From Deferribacteraceae bacterium (GTDB taxonomy: Bacteria; Chrysiogenota; Deferribacteres; Deferribacterales; JAISNW01): a stretch of DNA of 16,106 bases. The DNA lies in assembly GCA_031285415.1 (NCBI GenBank), contig JAITWF010000180.1:1-16106 (forward strand). The letters are read 5' to 3'. The notes below the pieces were generated by a model. It worked only from the letters and a program-made list of their open reading frames with translations, was not told the DNA's origin and searched no databases. The first letter of the stretch is position 1, and each line of letters begins with the position of its first letter. The position numbers were made by a program, and so were the translations under genes. Positions 6,397 through 14,205 of this stretch are shown piece by piece.

Positions 6397-6426
6397 TAGA
6401 CAATTTCCCCTTAAAAGATGTATACT
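6397..6426 (+). promoter_or_regulatory. Promoter for the exported protein and pur genes
   Basis: TAGACA (6397-6402) and TATACT (6421-6426) are 18 bp apart; each -10/-35 box has five of six consensus bases. Transcription would start near 6433, about three bases before the preferred ATG at 6436. It would also exclude the earlier ATG at 6418, which lies between the boxes. No other clear promoter is seen before purS, so this may drive the pur genes too. Confidence 0.5.
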
Positions 6427-6435
6427 GAATCACTT

Positions 6436-7674
6436 ATGAGAAGGCTCACCACGCTAACTATTTTGGCTTTACTACTCTTTGCTATGGCTGTCGAGGCAGA
6501 CTTTATCGACTACCGTAGCTTGATTCGTGATGTGACGCCAGAGGAGTTTGAAAGCTCTATATCCCTCTCCTCACAGTACCCATACAGCGTTACGATCCTT
6601 TCACGAGTGCATGCCTTATTATGGGAGGCTACAGGGGTGAAAGATCTTCACCTTTCTGATGGTAATCCTGACGCTATTCTGCAAAACGATATAGTCTACC
6701 TTGCGGAGAACGCTTGCGGCGGTATAGTCTCTCCTGTGGGGGGCGAGATGGCGTTCACCTCCGACGATACGCTTATCGTCTCTACAGCTACCAAACATTA
6801 CCTTTACAGTATCTCCGACTGCGCTCAATATAATAATATCGCTCGTTATGGCGATATGCTGGCGGTTGCAGAGACGGCTACACCATATCTATGCGAAGCT
6901 AGCCCTGCGGAGCGGATCGTGCGAGATCTCAATACCGGTATGGAGCTATATAGAGATACACCAAACTCTCATACAGTTGCAACTTATGGCGACGCAAACG
7001 GCTGCTACTTTATACAGCGTGATGGTTCCGTTGATAAGTTTACCGTAAGGGATGAGGGGCTTGTGCCGTTTACATATGTCGATGATCTCGTCCTCTCCGC
7101 CACTGCGCACGATACAGGCTTTGCAGGCTTCTCTAGATTAGGCTACTTTGTGATGAATGTAAGCGAGGTAGGGGGCGTGGATGTGCAGTATAGTGCTATC
7201 CCCGATGGGTATTGCACCGACGCCGAGTACAGTACCGAACCAATATGCTCTACTAAGCTCGATTCCGAAGTCGCAGAGGAGCTCTTCCGTTCTACTAAAC
7301 GGGCAACCTCTGCCGATACGATCTATCTACTTGCGGATGATACGCTATCGGCATATGATAAAGAGCTTAGCTGGCGAAAGGAGATCGCAATGACGTACGA
7401 GCTGCCAGCTCCATGCGTAGATGGCGATAATCTGTACTTTAACGATCTCTTTGGAGAGATCTTTAGAGTGAATATATATGATGGCAAAACGCTATATAGC
7501 GAGGCGGACTATCCAGAATATTGCGACTCTGGTGTGGTACGATATCAAGATGGTGCTATCCTTATGAATAACTATATGGTATATAGATTTGCCGAGCCGC
7601 TTCTGACGGAGGGGCGAAGGACTGTTTATAAAAGAGTTGAGTCGGCTGACAGGGTGCTGTATTTTATCAATTAA
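6436..7674 (+). CDS. Exported protein, propeller-like, function unknown
   Basis: I do not recognise a specific family. The preferred start is ATG 6436 (412 residues). It gives a classical signal peptide, MRR then a hydrophobic stretch LTILALLLFAMA, with likely cleavage after VEA at residue 21; there is no lipobox Cys, so a soluble periplasmic or secreted product is expected. The earlier ATG at 6418 would put six residues before MRR and lies inside the promoter. The rest is acidic, rich in Asp and Tyr, with repeated short beta-strand units such as DTIYLLADDTLSAYD, GDNLYFNDLFGEIFRV and YFIQRDGSVDKF. These resemble blades of PQQ/WD-type propellers. It ends 13 bases before purS, so cotranscription with purine genes is likely, but no purine link shows in the protein itself. 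Confidence 0.7.
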   Translation: MRRLTTLTILALLLFAMAVEADFIDYRSLIRDVTPEEFESSISLSSQYPYSVTILSRVHALLWEATGVKDLHLSDGNPDAILQNDIVYLAENACGGIVSPVGGEMAFTSDDTLIVSTATKHYLYSISDCAQYNNIARYGDMLAVAETATPYLCEASPAERIVRDLNTGMELYRDTPNSHTVATYGDANGCYFIQRDGSVDKFTVRDEGLVPFTYVDDLVLSATAHDTGFAGFSRLGYFVMNVSEVGGVDVQYSAIPDGYCTDAEYSTEPICSTKLDSEVAEELFRSTKRATSADTIYLLADDTLSAYDKELSWRKEIAMTYELPAPCVDGDNLYFNDLFGEIFRVNIYDGKTLYSEADYPEYCDSGVVRYQDGAILMNNYMVYRFAEPLLTEGRRTVYKRVESADRVLYFIN

Positions 7675-7687
7675 TAGAGGTGTCTGG

Positions 7688-7927
7688 ATGAACATAAAAG
7701 TATTTGTCTCTCTGCGTGAAGGTGTTTTGGATCCACAGGGGCAGGCGATCAGAGAGGCTCTCAATCGCACTGGCTACTCAAACGTCAACGATGTGCGTGT
7801 GAATAAGGTCTTTGAGATCTCTGTTAGCGGTAGCAAAGATAGCATTAAAGCCGATGTGGAGAAGTTTTCTAAAGAGCTTCTAGCAAACCCTATAATCGAA
7901 ACGTTTCGTATCGAGTGGGGGGAGTAG
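7688..7927 (+). CDS. purS: Phosphoribosylformylglycinamidine synthase subunit PurS
   Basis: PurS is the small structural subunit that bridges PurQ and PurL in the FGAM synthetase complex (step four of purine synthesis) and helps pass ammonia between them. The 79-residue product begins MNIKVFVSLREGVLDPQG, the usual PurS start, and ends FRIEWGE. The frame is open back to 7637, but ATG 7688 is chosen because GAGGTG (7677-7682) is five bases upstream and the extra residues are not family-like. It is followed without a gap by purQ and then purL, the arrangement seen in bacteria with a short PurL. Confidence 0.95.
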   Translation: MNIKVFVSLREGVLDPQGQAIREALNRTGYSNVNDVRVNKVFEISVSGSKDSIKADVEKFSKELLANPIIETFRIEWGE

Positions 7928-8617
7928 GTGAAGGCGGGAGTTGTACGATTTCCGGGATCAAATTGCGATAGAGACTGCCTGCACGTACTATCAGATGTGA
8001 TGGGTGCAGACGCACGCTTTCTGTGGCATAAAGATCACGATCTAAAGGGGCTCGACCTTGTAGTGCTTCCTGGCGGATTCTCCTATGGGGATTACCTGCG
8101 CTGTGGAGCTATTGCGAAATTTTCGCCTATAATGTCTGAAGTGATGGAGTTTGCCGATAAAGGTGGGCTTGTGGTGGGTATCTGCAACGGTTTTCAGGTT
8201 CTGACAGAGTCAGGACTGCTGCCAGGTGCGCTTATACGCAACAAAGGTCTTAAATTTATCTGCAAATACGTTAATCTGCGAGTTGATAATGCCGATACTC
8301 GCTTCACTACCGAGTATAAACAATCGCAGGTGCTCACTGTGCCGATAGCGCACGGCGAGGGCTGCTATATGGTCGACGACGCCACATGGGCGGAGATGTT
8401 GCAATATAATCAGATAGTATTCCGCTACTGTAGCCCAGATGGCGAGGTATCAGAGCTGTACAACCCAAATGGGGCGAGGGATAACGTCGCAGGGATCGTA
8501 AACAAGGCTGGAAACGTGCTTGGTATGATGCCTCACCCAGAGCGTTGCGCCGAAGATCTTATGCAAAATAAAGACGGCTACGGATTATTTGCGTCTGTTA
8601 AGAATTTTTTAGGGTAA
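7928..8617 (+). CDS. purQ: Phosphoribosylformylglycinamidine synthase glutaminase PurQ
   Basis: PurQ is the class I (triad) glutaminase subunit of FGAM synthetase, splitting glutamine to supply ammonia to PurL. The 229 residues are of normal length. The triad is intact: nucleophile Cys86 in VVGICNGFQ, and His203 and Glu205 in MMPHPERC. The oxyanion region VLPGGFSYGDYLR (46-58) is also present. The GTG start at 7928 directly follows the purS stop, with GGGGGGAG upstream inside purS, so the two are probably coupled. In this operon it is the only amidotransferase subunit with an intact glutaminase site, in contrast to PurF. Confidence 0.97.
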   Translation: MKAGVVRFPGSNCDRDCLHVLSDVMGADARFLWHKDHDLKGLDLVVLPGGFSYGDYLRCGAIAKFSPIMSEVMEFADKGGLVVGICNGFQVLTESGLLPGALIRNKGLKFICKYVNLRVDNADTRFTTEYKQSQVLTVPIAHGEGCYMVDDATWAEMLQYNQIVFRYCSPDGEVSELYNPNGARDNVAGIVNKAGNVLGMMPHPERCAEDLMQNKDGYGLFASVKNFLG

Positions 8618-8621
8618 TTCA

Positions 8622-10853
8622 ATGTCAAAAGTATACGAAAGCTTCAACTATCCACAGGTGTCGAAAGAGATCGCTAAAGGGATGGGAATGACCGAAAAAG
8701 AGTTTAATCAGGCGTGTGAAATATTAGGGCGCACCCCTAATTATATCGAGCTAGGCTGCGTATCCGCTATGTGGAGCGAGCATTGCAGCTATAAATCTAG
8801 CCGATTCCATCTGCGCAAACTCCCATCTAAAGGGAAGGATGTTGTATATGGCCCTGGCGAAAATGCTGGTGTGGTGCGTGTAGACAAAGATCTCTGCATT
8901 GCGTTCAAGGTGGAGAGCCACAACCATCCATCGTTTATCGAGCCGTTCCATGGGGCAGCTACAGGCGTTGGCGGTATATTGCGAGATGTATTCACTATGG
9001 GCGCACGCCCGATCGCCGCAATGAACTCTCTTCGCTTCGGCTCTGCCACTCACCCTAAAACTCCACGCCTATTGCAAGGTGTAGTTGAAGGGATCGCCCA
9101 CTACGGCAACTGCTTCGGTGTGCCAACTGTAGGCGGCGAGGTGGCGTTTAATGCAAGCTATAATGGCAATCCATTGGTGAACGCTTTCGCACTAGGGCTA
9201 GTACGTGAGGACAAGATCTTCACAGCAGAGGCGAGCGGCGTAGGCAACCCTGTTATATATATCGGTGCAAAGACTGGCAAAGACGGTATCCACGGCGCAA
9301 CTATGGCGTCGGAGGAGTTCTCTGAATCGAGCGAGTCGAAACGTCCAAACACGCAGATAGGCGATCCATTCAAAGAGAAACTTCTCCTAGAGGCGTGTCT
9401 AGAGCTTATGCAGACAGACGCCCTTGTGGGTATTCAGGATATGGGTGCGGCAGGGCTTACAAGCTCTGCATTCGAGATGGCTGGCAGGGCTGGCAACGGC
9501 GTAAAGATGTATCTCGATAGTGTGCCGCTACGTGAAGACAAGATGGGACCGTACGAGATAATGCTCTCGGAGTCGCAGGAGCGTATGCTTCTGGTGGCAA
9601 AAAAGGGGAGAGAGCAGGAAGTTATCGATATAGTAAATAGATGGGATCTAGACGCCGCCGTGATCGGTGAGGTAACGGATGATGGTTATGTGCGCCTATT
9701 CTGGCAGGATGAGGAGGTTGCCTCTGTGCTTGCAGCCCCACTGTCAGATAATGCGCCACTATATCAGCGTGTATACTCTCGCCCCGATTGGCTCGATGAT
9801 ATGGCAAAATTTGACCAATCAGAGATCCCTGTGCCATCGGCACTCGATCAGATCTTCTATAAATTATTAAACGATCCTACGATAGCGAGCAAACGCTGGG
9901 TGTGGGAGCAGTACGATCATATGGTGCAGATCGGCTCTGTGGTTCTTCCAGGGAGCGACGCCGCAGTTGTGCGTCTGCCAGAGAGCAAGAAGGGTGTTGC
10001 AATGTCGTCGGACTGCAACAGCAGATTCTGCTATCTCAACCCTAGAGAGGGATCAAAGCATGCTGTAGCGGAGGCGGCTCGCAACGTGGCGGCAAGTGGC
10101 GCACGACCACTCGCTCTTACCAACTGCCTAAACTTTGGCAACCCAGAGAAGCCGCATGTAATGTATCAGCTTGTGGAGGCTATAGAGGGGATGGCGGAGG
10201 CTTCGCTTGCATTCAACACCCCTGTGGTGAGCGGAAACGTGAGCCTATACAATGAGACCGAGGGGAATGCAATACAACCAACACCGACGGTGGTGATGAC
10301 TGGCGTACTAGATGATGTGCAGGATCGTATCACCTCATTCTTTAAAGGGGTGGGCAATAAGATCGTACTTCTTGGCGAGATTCCGACGAAGATCGACGCA
10401 AGCCACTATCTAGATATTATTCATGAGAAAACTGTGGGCGTAGTGCCAGAGGTAAACTTTGACCTCCACACAGCACTATTCAAGATAATGGAGAAGGGTG
10501 CGAAGGAGCAGCTAATCTCTGCCGCTCACGACGTAGCAGAGGGCGGTATCGCCGTTGCCCTATTTGAGATGGGGATGAGATCGATGATCGGTGCAGAGGT
10601 GTCGCTACCAGCGAAGGGGCGTGCCGACGCACTGCTATTCGGTGAGTCGCCGATGATGATCTTGGAGATTGAGCCGAAGAATATGAAGGCGTTCAGCTCG
10701 CTATGCGATAAAAAGGGGCTAAAGTGCCAAGAGATTGGGACAACAGGCGGCGAAAATCTTGTAATCAGCTGTGGCAGCACGCCGACACTAAATGTGTCGA
10801 TGGCGAAAGCGACTGCAATATATGAGAAGGTTATTCCAGAACTGGTGAAATAG
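8622..10853 (+). CDS. purL: Phosphoribosylformylglycinamidine synthase subunit PurL
   Basis: PurL is the ATP-dependent synthetase subunit that converts FGAR to FGAM with ammonia delivered by PurQ. With 743 residues it is the short (Bacillus/Thermotoga) type, not the long fused enteric type of about 1300. Visible motifs are WSEHCSYK (51-58), ESHNHPS (98-104), GAATGVGGILRD (111-122) and, in the second half, the duplicated AIRS-type fold with NVAASGARP and AHDVAEGGI. The ATG at 8622 comes four bases after the purQ stop, with AGGG seven bases upstream. No frameshift or missing motif is seen. It needs PurS and PurQ, both directly upstream. Confidence 0.97.
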   Translation: MSKVYESFNYPQVSKEIAKGMGMTEKEFNQACEILGRTPNYIELGCVSAMWSEHCSYKSSRFHLRKLPSKGKDVVYGPGENAGVVRVDKDLCIAFKVESHNHPSFIEPFHGAATGVGGILRDVFTMGARPIAAMNSLRFGSATHPKTPRLLQGVVEGIAHYGNCFGVPTVGGEVAFNASYNGNPLVNAFALGLVREDKIFTAEASGVGNPVIYIGAKTGKDGIHGATMASEEFSESSESKRPNTQIGDPFKEKLLLEACLELMQTDALVGIQDMGAAGLTSSAFEMAGRAGNGVKMYLDSVPLREDKMGPYEIMLSESQERMLLVAKKGREQEVIDIVNRWDLDAAVIGEVTDDGYVRLFWQDEEVASVLAAPLSDNAPLYQRVYSRPDWLDDMAKFDQSEIPVPSALDQIFYKLLNDPTIASKRWVWEQYDHMVQIGSVVLPGSDAAVVRLPESKKGVAMSSDCNSRFCYLNPREGSKHAVAEAARNVAASGARPLALTNCLNFGNPEKPHVMYQLVEAIEGMAEASLAFNTPVVSGNVSLYNETEGNAIQPTPTVVMTGVLDDVQDRITSFFKGVGNKIVLLGEIPTKIDASHYLDIIHEKTVGVVPEVNFDLHTALFKIMEKGAKEQLISAAHDVAEGGIAVALFEMGMRSMIGAEVSLPAKGRADALLFGESPMMILEIEPKNMKAFSSLCDKKGLKCQEIGTTGGENLVISCGSTPTLNVSMAKATAIYEKVIPELVK

Positions 10854-10869
10854 AAATAAGGATTATATA

Positions 10870-12198
10870 ATGGCAGTAGCAGGAGTTTACGGATCCGACA
10901 ATGCGGCGAGATTGACATATTCATGTCTGTACGCCCTACAGCACCGTGGGCAGGAGGGATCAGGTATCGCCTCCTCTGACGGTGAGGTGATCTGTGTCCA
11001 TAGGGCGCAGGGGTTAGTGGCAGATGTTTATAAAGAGCAGGTTTTCCCTACATTAAAGGGGAAGATCGCTATCGGCAATAATAAGTATAGCACGTCAAAA
11101 GATCGTCATGTGAGAAATTTGCAGCCGCTAGTAGCGGAGCTTCCGTTAGGACAGCTGGCAATATCGTTGAGCGGCGTACTCTTGACAGATGAGGCACGCC
11201 AGTCACTCAAGAGGCGTGGAACGATCTTCACTACCGACGCCGATAGTGAGGTGATACTGCACCTGATAGCTCAAAAAGCTGCCGATATGCCACTTGAAAG
11301 TGCAATACTCGAGACGATGAAGAGCTTGCAGGGAGGATATGCTGTACTGTTTATGTCTCTCGATAAGCTGATAGCGTTTCGTGATCCGAACGGATTAAAA
11401 CCGCTAATATTAGGGAAAACAACCGATAACGCATACGTTGTGGCAAGTGAAACTGCCGCACTTGATCTTTTAAATGCCGAGTATGTCAGGGAGATCGAAC
11501 CTGGAGAGATGGTCGTTATATCGGATAGTGGCGTAGAGTCGTATGCAAAGATTAATGGATACAAGGTTGCACCGTGTGTCTTTGAATATGTATATACCGC
11601 AAGGCCAGATTCAACGCTCTTTTCGCTACCAGTGTATGAGGTGCGCAAGGAGTGCGGCAGACGGCTTGCTAGGCAGGATAAGGTAGAGGCGGATCTTGTG
11701 ATCCCTGTACCAGATTCTGGGATAGCGGCGGCTATCGGCTATGCACAGGAGTCTGGATTGCCATTTGAGCTTGGTATTGTGCGAAATCACTACGTTGGGC
11801 GCACATTTATCCGCCCTATGCAGGAGATTCGCAACTTCGGGGTGAAGGTAAAGCTAAACCCTGTGGATAGTATAATAGCAGGGAAGCGTATCGTAGTGGT
11901 GGATGATTCAATCGTTCGTGGTACTACGAGCATGCAGATCGTGCAGATGTTGAAAGATGCAGGGGCGAGTGAGGTGCATATGCGCATAGCCTCTCCACCT
12001 GTGCTTTTTCCATGTCGCTATGGGATCGATACCCCCGATAAGAGCGACCTGATAGCAAATAGATATAACCTTGAAGATATAAGAAAGTTTATCGGCGCAA
12101 CGACGCTAGATTATCTAACGCTAGATAATCTGAAAGGTGCAATAAATGAGAACGATTGCTGCTCAGCCTGTTTCTCTGGCAGCTACCCATTAGTGTAG
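10870..12198 (+). CDS. purF: PurF-type amidophosphoribosyltransferase lacking the glutaminase cysteine
   Basis: PurF makes phosphoribosylamine from PRPP, the first committed step of purine synthesis, normally using glutamine through an N-terminal Ntn-type glutaminase. The C-terminal PRTase half is intact: ARPDS (244-248), VPDSG (280-284) and the PRPP loop VVVDDSIVRGTTS (342-354). The four cluster cysteines of the Bacillus type are present (Cys236, Cys382, Cys431, Cys434). The glutaminase half is not: the protein starts MAVAGVYG, with Ala4 where the exposed catalytic Cys belongs; the usual HVRYST is NNKYST (Lys72 for the substrate-binding Arg); and HNGN is LSGV (Ser101 for the oxyanion Asn). 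LQHRGQEG and Asp125 remain. The ATG is set by AAGGA seven bases upstream, and no Cys codon lies just upstream in any frame. I infer an ammonia-dependent enzyme or a regulatory paralogue. Confidence 0.93.
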   Translation: MAVAGVYGSDNAARLTYSCLYALQHRGQEGSGIASSDGEVICVHRAQGLVADVYKEQVFPTLKGKIAIGNNKYSTSKDRHVRNLQPLVAELPLGQLAISLSGVLLTDEARQSLKRRGTIFTTDADSEVILHLIAQKAADMPLESAILETMKSLQGGYAVLFMSLDKLIAFRDPNGLKPLILGKTTDNAYVVASETAALDLLNAEYVREIEPGEMVVISDSGVESYAKINGYKVAPCVFEYVYTARPDSTLFSLPVYEVRKECGRRLARQDKVEADLVIPVPDSGIAAAIGYAQESGLPFELGIVRNHYVGRTFIRPMQEIRNFGVKVKLNPVDSIIAGKRIVVVDDSIVRGTTSMQIVQMLKDAGASEVHMRIASPPVLFPCRYGIDTPDKSDLIANRYNLEDIRKFIGATTLDYLTLDNLKGAINENDCCSACFSGSYPLV

Positions 12199-12211
12199 GT
12201 ATGAGGATAAT

Positions 12212-12919
12212 ATGATAGAATTGATAACTAGCCCCGACGCTTGGATTACATTAGCCACCCTTGCCACCCTTGAGATTATATTGGGTGTAGATAACCTTGT
12301 GATGATCGCAATACTGGTAAGTGCGCTACCTCAAAATAGACAAGATATTGCACGCCGCTTAGGCATAGGTTTTGCGCTATTAACGAGAGTATGCCTACTC
12401 TTTACGATGTCTTGGCTTGCAAGCCTTGTTGCGCCGATCTTTCATATCTCGACACATCCAGTATCGGTGCGAGATCTGGTGATGTTTTTCGGCGGATTCT
12501 TCCTGCTGTACAAAGGGCTTCATGAGCTGTGGGTAATGCGCCAGCATAAAGAGGAGGGGGAGAGGCACGCCGCAAAGGGTGGGCTGTTTCTTGTCGTGCT
12601 ACAGATCGGTATATTTGATATCGTATTTTCCCTAGATTCAGTGATTACCGCTGTGGGGATGTCGAATCAGCTGCCGATAATGGTGCTTGCGATCTCGATC
12701 GCTATGGCTGTCATGCTCTTCGGATCAGGCCCTATCGTGAAGGTGATCAATAAACATATCTCTATAAAGGTGCTGGCGCTCTGCTTTATCGTGCTGATCG
12801 GTATTATGCTGATGATAAACGGCACAGGCTACCATATGCCGAAGGCGTATATATATGCGGCGATGGGATTCTCGGCGTTTGTGGAGATAATGGTTATTTG
12901 GGTAACAGGTAAAAAGTAA
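12212..12919 (+). CDS. TerC family integral membrane protein, YgdQ-like
   Basis: The 235-residue protein has about seven hydrophobic segments and is similar along its length to the E. coli YgdQ/UPF0053 branch of the TerC family. The family's acidic membrane motifs are visible: LEIILGVDN with Asp27, and FDIVFSLDSVITAVG with Asp136 and Asp142. Some TerC relatives export manganese (Alx, YkoY/MeeF) or give tellurite resistance; the substrate here is not known. A cytosolic loop around 108-121 is rich in charge. The ATG at 12212 has GAGGA four to five bases upstream and lies 13 bases after purF, so it is probably cotranscribed with the pur genes. Its TAA stop is part of the left end of the inverted repeat that follows. 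Confidence 0.88.
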   Translation: MIELITSPDAWITLATLATLEIILGVDNLVMIAILVSALPQNRQDIARRLGIGFALLTRVCLLFTMSWLASLVAPIFHISTHPVSVRDLVMFFGGFFLLYKGLHELWVMRQHKEEGERHAAKGGLFLVVLQIGIFDIVFSLDSVITAVGMSNQLPIMVLAISIAMAVMLFGSGPIVKVINKHISIKVLALCFIVLIGIMLMINGTGYHMPKAYIYAAMGFSAFVEIMVIWVTGKK

Positions 12920-13043
12920 AAGTCATTATATTAGCGTATCGCTGTGTTGTTTGAAAAAATCCAATCCTCATGTACGTCTCATGTACACATCGGATTGTAT
13001 TTTTTCAAGCCGCCTTGCGCTACATCTGATCTAATGACTTTTA
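12917..13043. repeat. 127-bp nested inverted repeat, MITE-like
   Basis: Nearly the whole terC-yajQ gap is one large palindrome. The ends, TAAAAGTCATTA (12917-12928) and TAATGACTTTTA (13032-13043), are perfect 12-bp inverted repeats starting and ending with TA. Inside are TTGAAAAAAT/ATTTTTTCAA (12951-12960, 12999-13008), CAATCC/GGATTG (12962-12967, 12992-12997) and TGTAC/GTACA (12971-12975, 12983-12987). Between them, GTATCGC and GCGCTAC pair with one mismatch. The form fits a miniature inverted-repeat element with TA target sites. The inner CAATCC/GGATTG stem followed by TATTTTTT could also terminate the pur-terC transcript. Confidence 0.65.
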
Positions 13044-13057
13044 TAAAGGAGATAAGG

Positions 13058-13549
13058 ATGCCGTCATTTGACGCAGTAAACGATATTAATATGCAGGAAG
13101 TCGATAACGCAGTGAACAACCTCAAGAAGGAGGTTTCAAGCCGTTTTGACTTTAAAGATTCCAACACTGAGATTGAGCTGAATAAGAAAGATGAGACGAT
13201 CATCATGACCACGAACGATGATATGAAGATGCGCTCACTTCGTGAGATGTTGATCTCTGCCTGCTTGAAGAGAGGGGTGGACAACCGCACCTTGGAGTTT
13301 AAAGATGTTGAAAAGGCTGGTGGCTCGCTGCTTCGCCGTGTAGTGAAGCTCAAGAAGGGCTTGGATAAAGAGCAGGCGAAGAAGATAACCGCTGCTATAA
13401 AGGAGTCAGGGCTAAAGGTGCAGGCGTCTATTATGGACGATAAGGTGCGTGTGACTGGGAAGAAGATCGACGATCTGCAAGAGGTGATCGCTCTCCTAAA
13501 GGGTGCAGAGCTAGATGTGCCGCTGCAATTTATTAATATGAAGTCGTAA
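13058..13549 (+). CDS. yajQ: YajQ family nucleotide-binding protein
   Basis: YajQ proteins are small cytosolic proteins of two ferredoxin-like domains (PF04461). Some members bind RNA or nucleotides, and a Xanthomonas relative binds cyclic di-GMP. The 163-residue product starts MPSFDAVNDINMQEVDNAV, almost the same as E. coli YajQ, and contains RFDFKDSN (residues 29-36) and KDVEKAGGSLLRR (about 84-97). The reading frame is open back to 12944, but ATG 13058 is chosen because AAGGAG (13046-13051) is six bases upstream and the family begins there; the extra stretch lies within the inverted repeat. It is convergent with the toxin-antitoxin pair. Its exact role in this organism is not shown by the sequence. 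Confidence 0.95.
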   Translation: MPSFDAVNDINMQEVDNAVNNLKKEVSSRFDFKDSNTEIELNKKDETIIMTTNDDMKMRSLREMLISACLKRGVDNRTLEFKDVEKAGGSLLRRVVKLKKGLDKEQAKKITAAIKESGLKVQASIMDDKVRVTGKKIDDLQEVIALLKGAELDVPLQFINMKS

Positions 13550-13553
13550 TGGG

Positions 13554-13571
13554 GAGGGTTAGCCAACCCTC
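13554..13571. terminator. Shared hairpin between convergent genes
   Basis: GAGGGTT/AACCCTC (13554-13560, 13565-13571) forms a perfect 7-bp stem with an AGCC loop between yajQ and higA, covering the higA stop codon. No T tract follows on either strand, so it may only slow transcription or protect mRNA ends. Confidence 0.35.
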
Positions 13572-13834
13572 TTCATAGGTACCACTTCAAGGGTCATGCC
13601 TAGTGACGCTAGCAGTTTTAATACTGTGTCAAGCATAGGATCGGTAGCTCCAGACTCCAGACGTGATATAATGGGCTGCCTTATGCCGCTCATGCGCTCA
13701 AGCTCTCGTTGAGATATCTTTTGATTATTGCGTGCCTTTATAAGTTCGCTTATTATAGATACCCTTAAATTACTTACCTGCAATTCATCGGCAGTGAGTA
13801 TCTCTCTATCAAAATTGTCATTCCACTCTTTCAT
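13559..13834 (-). CDS. higA: XRE-family antitoxin, HigA-like
   Basis: The 91-residue protein carries a helix-turn-helix of the XRE/Cro type at about residues 28-80, with the recognition region SQRELERMSGIRQPIISRLESG (41-61 or so) followed by a helix DTVLKLLASLGM. Short proteins of this kind directly after a HigB/Gp49-type toxin bind the toxin and repress the shared promoter. The ATG at 13834 has GAGGA seven bases upstream and overlaps the toxin gene by 17 bp, giving the toxin-first order usual for higBA. The N-terminal 25 residues before the HTH are the likely toxin-binding or linker part (inference). Confidence 0.85.
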   Translation of the reverse strand: MKEWNDNFDREILTADELQVSNLRVSIISELIKARNNQKISQRELERMSGIRQPIISRLESGATDPMLDTVLKLLASLGMTLEVVPMKRVG

Positions 13835-14189
13835 TAGAAATTCCTCGCTCCTTTATATCTTTCAAATTTCGCTTTGCCTGCTCGATCTCTCTTGCTGGCG
13901 TTTTCTGTGTTTTCTTTATGAAGTGATGAAGTAAAATAAAACCATTATCGCTCCATGCAGCAAATAAAATTCTATTTCTTATCGGTCGAAGCTCCCATAT
14001 GTCGCCATCGATGTGCTTTATGAACGGCTCTCCTGCCGCTTGCCCATGTAGCCTTAAATATTTCACATACTCACGTATTTTGTTAAGATTTATCCTGCTA
14101 CTTTTATCAGTCCGTTTTGATAAATCTTGTATGTAATCGTATATCGGACTGTTTCCAGACTCATCCTCATAAAGATATACTTTATACAT
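13818..14189 (-). CDS. higB: HigB-like toxin of the RelE/Gp49 family
   Basis: The product resembles PF05973 (Gp49-like, HigB) toxins, RelE-fold enzymes that cut mRNA in the ribosome. Seen in it are a basic helical middle (residues 24-50), the strand motif DGDIWELRP (61-69) followed by RNRILFAAW (71-79), and LLHHFIKKTQKTP (86-98), the family's most typical stretch. ATG 14189 gives 123 residues and has GGTGAG seven bases upstream. A GTG at 14201 in frame would add MRVI and would be leaderless from the promoter at 14233-14206. The gene lies between spoT and the antitoxin, has its own promoter, and shows no damage, so the pair is probably active. Confidence 0.85.
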   Translation of the reverse strand: MYKVYLYEDESGNSPIYDYIQDLSKRTDKSSRINLNKIREYVKYLRLHGQAAGEPFIKHIDGDIWELRPIRNRILFAAWSDNGFILLHHFIKKTQKTPAREIEQAKRNLKDIKERGISNERVE

Positions 14190-14205
14190 TATGACTCTCA
14201 CCTTT

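Noticed and set aside
7637..7687. Longer N terminus of PurS
   Set aside because: Family members start at MNIKVF, and the ribosome binding site fits ATG 7688; the upstream part overlaps the previous gene.
10526..10924. 132-codon minus-strand ORF over the purL-purF junction
   Set aside because: It is antisense to two well-identified genes, with a low-complexity Ser/Pro/Ile composition.
12944..13057. Longer N terminus of YajQ
   Set aside because: The extra residues come from the inverted repeat; the family start and AAGGAG agree on ATG 13058.
12979..13566. 195-codon minus-strand ORF over yajQ
   Set aside because: It is a serine-rich antisense shadow of yajQ, whose identity is clear, and it runs into the inverted repeat.
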